Notes under the pieces: generated by a model
The model's input: only the letters and a program-made list of their open reading frames with translations
Database searches by the model: none
What the model was told of the DNA's origin: nothing
Shown: piece by piece, positions 60,395-64,000 of the stretch
Position numbering within the stretch: position 1 is the stretch's first letter
Layout of the letters: every line of letters starts with the position of its first letter
NCBI RefSeq assembly: GCF_024166365.1
Contig: NC_064831.1
Coordinates: 28,386,768 to 28,450,767, forward strand
Source of the DNA: Elephas maximus indicus
Taxonomy: Eukaryota > Chordata > Mammalia > Proboscidea > Elephantidae
Direction: 5' to 3'
Length of the DNA stretch: 64,000 nucleotides
Translations under genes and position numbers: made by a program

Positions 60395-61038
60395 TTTATA
60401 ATAATTTTTATTGAGCTTTAAGTGAACTTTTACAAATCAAGTCAGTCTGTCACATACAAGCTTATATACACCTTACTCTATACACCCACTTTCTCTCCCC
60501 CTAATGAGTCAGCCCTTCCAGTGTCACCTTTCATGACAATTTTGCCAGTTTCTAACCCTCTCTACCCTCCTATCTCCCCTCCAGACAGGAGATGCCAACA
60601 CAGTCTCAAGTGTCCACCTGATACGAGTAGCTCATTCTTCATCAGCATCTCTCTCCTACCCATTGTCCAGACCCTTCCATGTCTGATGAATAGTCTTCGG
60701 GAATGGTTCCTGTCCTGGGCCAACAGAAGGTTTAGGGACCATGACTGCCAGGATTCCTCTAGTCTCAGTCAGACCATTAAGTCTGGTCTTTTTATGAGAA
60801 TTTGGGGTCTGCATCCCACTGATCTGCTCCCTCAGGGGTTCTCTGTTGTGCTCCCTGTCAGGGCAGTCATCGGTTGTGGCCGGGCACCATCTAGTTCTTC
60901 TGGTCTCAGGATGATGTAAGTCTCTGGTTCATGTGGCCCTTTCTGTCTCTTGGGCTCATAGTTGTCGTGTGACCTTGGTGTTCTTCATTCTCCTTTGCTC
61001 CAGGTGGGTTGAGACCAATTGATGCACCCTAGATGGCC
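60395..61038 (-). mobile_element. L1 3' end, 5'-truncated insertion with target-site duplication
   Basis: Flanked by the exact 17-bp sequence aatagctactctttttt at 60378-60394 and 61039-61055. The minus strand ends in CTTAAAGCTCAATAAAAATT plus A-tail. About 640 bp. Homologous to 35420-36102. Confidence 0.9.
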
Positions 61039-61059
61039 AATAGCTACTCTTTTTTGAGC

Positions 61060-62215
61060 ACCTGTCAAGTAGCAACCATTTGCATTAGGTGATCTACACA
61101 GGAAATCTCATTGGGTTTACACAACTCTCTTTTTCAGGGCTCAGGTGTTGCTGACAGTGATTATAAGAGCCAGCCTGAACATTTACAGGACGTTTGTTGA
61201 CATCACCAGAGAAGTTGCTGTGATGTAATGGAACGTTTTTAGTCTGGAAGTTAGAAACTTCCAGAGAACTTACTCACTTCTCTAAATTGTGGTTTCATCA
61301 TTTCTTAAATGATGTGTTCAGACGAATGACTCTATAACTTTATCAAAATCATGGTAAGAAGAAAAAATTGAATATAACTACGGCCGTTGGGTACCATACT
61401 AATGCATTTTAGGTGGATAGCGCTTTACAATTTCCATTGTAAATGTTGTACAGTTTTTGATTCTCACTCATAGCTCCCTTGTGAGGTAAGCAGGATGGAT
61501 ATCACCATCCTTGGGAGCAAGCCTGGGAATGTTATTCTTTCTTAAGAAATGCTACAGACAGAGCAGCCGGTTTTTGTTTGCTTTCTTGTAGTGCAAAGCA
61601 GTGGGAAAAGCAAATGAGAGATTTGATGATTGCTAAAACAAGCACACAAAGAAATGCAAAAGCTGGACCTTGTCACCACGGGTTGCAAACATTTTACAGA
61701 TTTTCATTTTACTGCAGAAGAAAATCATGTGAATTGTTTGCCTCTAAAATACCTCACTTGAAAAGGCAATTCGGTCTCCTAGCAACCAACCCTTCTCCAA
61801 ATGAGAAAAATGTCTGGAGGAAGGAAGAAACTACAATTACACAATGAATAGAGTAGAATTCTCATGAGCCTGGATGAGAATCATAAAGGGCATCTTAGTC
61901 TATTTCCATTCTCCCAGGGTTGTCTTGTAGGATGTGCAGAGGCGCCAAACAGAGTCACAACAAGGTCAAACACAGTGGCCTACCTCCTGCCTATGCCTGG
62001 TGCTGGCAGCCCCTTCCTTTCCCACTCCCTAGGAGGTTTGCCCTTCCTGAGGGAACATCTTTTATATGTTAGGCCTATAAACATCTGGAGCTGTGCTGTC
62101 CAAAATGGTAGCCAGGAGTCACATGTGGCTATTTAAATTTAAATTAAACTAAAATTAAGCATTCAGCTCCTCAGTCTCACTACTCACATTTCATGTGCTT
62201 AAATAGCCACGTGCA
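61060..62215. other. Intergenic, no gene recognised
   Basis: A MIR-like relic may lie near 61400-61510 (gctttacaatttccattgta, ctcccttgtgaggtaagc). Nothing else assignable. Confidence 0.45.
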
Positions 62216-62219
62216 TCTG

Positions 62220-62418
62220 TTGGTGTCGTTAGGTGCTGTCAAGTTGATCTCAACTCACGGGGACCCCATGAGTAGAACTGCCCCATAGGTTTTTCCACTG
62301 AAGTCTTTACAGGAGTAGAGCACCAGGATTTTTCTCCCATGGAGCCACTAGGTGGGTTTGAACCAGCAACTTTTTGGTTAGAAGCCAAGTGCTTAACTGT
62401 TTGCACCACGAGGGCTCC
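62220..62418 (-). mobile_element. AfroSINE, long form
   Basis: gttaggtgctgtcaagttga, actgccccataggttttt, aactttttggttagaagcc, head gagggctcc. Confidence 0.9.
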
Positions 62419-62664
62419 CTTTTCCATATGTGGGTAAATGGTTACCATATTGGACAGTGCAGATTTAGAACGTTTCCATTATTCCAGAAAGATCAGTGGA
62501 CAACACTGCCCTGGATAGTGTCAGCAGAGCAGATTTGGACGGAGAAAAGTCAGACAGGAGAGGGTGCTTGTATGAGGAGCATTGACATTACCTCCCAAGT
62601 TTTATCTCCATCTTTAGCGTTTTCTCACTGTGATAATTCCACATTTGATATTTTCTTCCTGTAG

Positions 62665-63020
62665 CCCTATGCTAAGTCCTTGGGTGGCTCACAAGGTTAA
62701 GTACTTGACTACTAATAGAAAGGTTGCCGGTTCAAAGCCATCCAGAGGCTCAAAGATGTCTTGGAAGAAAGACTTGGAGATTTGCTTTCAAAAGGCCACC
62801 CAGAAAAAAACCCAGTGCCGACGAGTTGATTCTGACTTATAGCGACCCTATAGGACAGAGTAGAACTGCCCCATAGAGTTTCCAACCCTTTGGTTAGCAG
62901 CTGTAGCACTTAACCATTATGCCACCAGGGTTTCCCCAAAAGGCCACAGTCAAAAAACCCTGTGGAGCACATGGCGCCACCATGAGTTGGAATGAACTCA
63001 ATGGCAACTGGTATGGTTTT
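62665..63020 (+). mobile_element. AfroSINE variant interrupted by a minus-strand AfroSINE
   Basis: The outer plus-strand copy (alternative-body type) is split at caaaaggccac, present exactly at 62789-62799 and 62937-62947. The inner minus-strand copy (62800-62936) has gccgacgagttgattctgac, actgccccatagagtttcc and head accagggtttcc, with an internal deletion of the body. Confidence 0.93.
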
Positions 63021-63024
63021 ATTT

Positions 63025-64000
63025 ATTTGTTCTCTCCAATTGGAAAAGTAATTTTGATAACTGGCAAGGTATGTTATGAGTGTAACTAAGTTACAGAAAG
63101 GAAGAAGTGAGGGGACAAGTACTTTTGCACAATCAGGCGATTAATGTTTTCTCCAGATTTAAATCTAGATGTTTATAGCAGCGGTAGGAACTGCAGGGCC
63201 CAGATAACAAATTTCTACCTCAGTCAGGATAACATAGGATAGTCTGAAAGCCTTAAAAGGGATAGTTTTGTGTCCTTTTTGCTTCCAGCTGGTCGGCTAG
63301 CACATGAAATAGTGCCCGCATTCATGCTGGGGGATGAACAAGGATTTAAAAAACAGCAGGACTTTTTCCTGGACTTCCCCATCTTCTCTTTTTCTCTATA
63401 CACGGACTTTATCAGCTGCTTTGGTGCTGCATTCAACATTCAACAGCTCAGTCCCTCAGAGAAGATGCAGCAGAAAGACAGTGCAGTGATTGAGAATTCT
63501 GAATCTGCCTGGCCTGATGCCCTGTGAAGAGCCAGGGTACTTGACAGTAGGCCTGTTCAAGGAAATATCCACACAAACCACCTAACTTAGAGCTTCTACT
63601 CCCACTGGACTGTGGAGGGCCCAGCAGAGCCAGTATGTGCCTGTCCCAGATGGATGCTCCCAGTCTTGGCCACACTGTTCATTTACTGGAAGGAGGGACT
63701 TTCGGCAAAGGCTGTGCTACAAAGAACTCAGTTGAATCCGTAACATCACTAGTTCAAGGAACTTCTCCCACTGAAGTTTTTCATTTTAATTCCAAGACTT
63801 TCATAGTAAAGCCCACATTTATTTAAAAAAATTCCTGTTATCACCTAAGAGCAGGTATAAGTTGATATTTCCTCTTCAATAGAGTTGAACATTCCATATA
63901 AAAATATTCTTTTTAACTTTATGTATCTCCAGAAGCCTTTGTAGTTTGTTTGAGAAAGTATATGTCAGATTGAAAGGTAAAATTGTAGAAGCAAACCAAG
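63025..64000. other. Intergenic, no gene recognised
   Basis: An 85-codon open frame at 63270-63527 and others of similar size have no recognisable family. No DCHS2 exon identified. Confidence 0.5.

Noticed and set aside
60422-60919. 165-codon plus-strand open frame
   Set aside because: It lies antisense in an L1 3' UTR. A related frame exists in the copy at 35502-35903, but it follows from shared ancestry and low stop density.
63025-64000. DCHS2 first exons expected by synteny
   Set aside because: No cadherin-like translation or CpG-island promoter was found; the gene probably begins beyond the window.

Overview
This is mammalian, almost certainly afrotherian and most probably proboscidean (elephant lineage), nuclear DNA. 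The assignment rests on about 45 copies of the AfroSINE family, which can be read directly on both strands, and on a BovB/RTE-type LINE whose 3' tail resembles the AfroSINE tail. The two protein-coding genes are FGB and PLRG1, in the head-to-head order known from human 4q31. There are no operons, bacterial elements or CRISPR arrays, and I see no evidence of an undescribed multi-gene system. The novelty lies in repeat architecture and in lineage-specific details of FGB.

Layout. (1) Positions 1-6406, minus strand: the 5' half of FGB (fibrinogen beta chain), exons 5 to 1; later exons lie beyond the left edge. A liver and acute-phase promoter (TATA, HNF1, C/EBP-like and IL-6-type sites) lies at about 6475-6600. 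An LTR sits in intron 3 and an AfroSINE in intron 4. (2) 6.6-17.9 kb: intergenic DNA with AfroSINEs, MIR and L2 relics and a decayed RTE LINE (about 14.69-16.61 kb). (3) 17.96-18.48 kb: CpG-island promoter of PLRG1 with NRF1-, CRE- and ETS-like sites. (4) 18263-30387, plus strand: complete PLRG1 coding sequence, 15 coding exons and 515 codons, with a poly(A) signal at 30520. (5) 30.6-64 kb: intergenic DNA. By human synteny this should be the PLRG1-DCHS2 interval, but no DCHS2 exon was recognised. It holds a three-layer nested L1 (about 33-37.7 kb), an ERVL-MaLR-like LTR, an inverted segmental duplication (42.0-42.75 and 46.64-47.47 kb), a G-rich VNTR (45.3 kb), a GC-rich block of unknown origin (54.0-54.6 kb), a 17-bp minisatellite with higher-order structure (55.34-55.89 kb), and further L1 3' ends.

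Gene function. FGB encodes a secreted hepatocyte coagulation protein. PLRG1 encodes a ubiquitous nuclear WD40 protein of the PRP19/CDC5L spliceosomal complex. They are neighbours with separate promoters about 11.7 kb apart and no evident functional link. Exons were called by hand from translation, phase continuity and GT/AG borders. Comparison with human proteins is from memory, not from a search.
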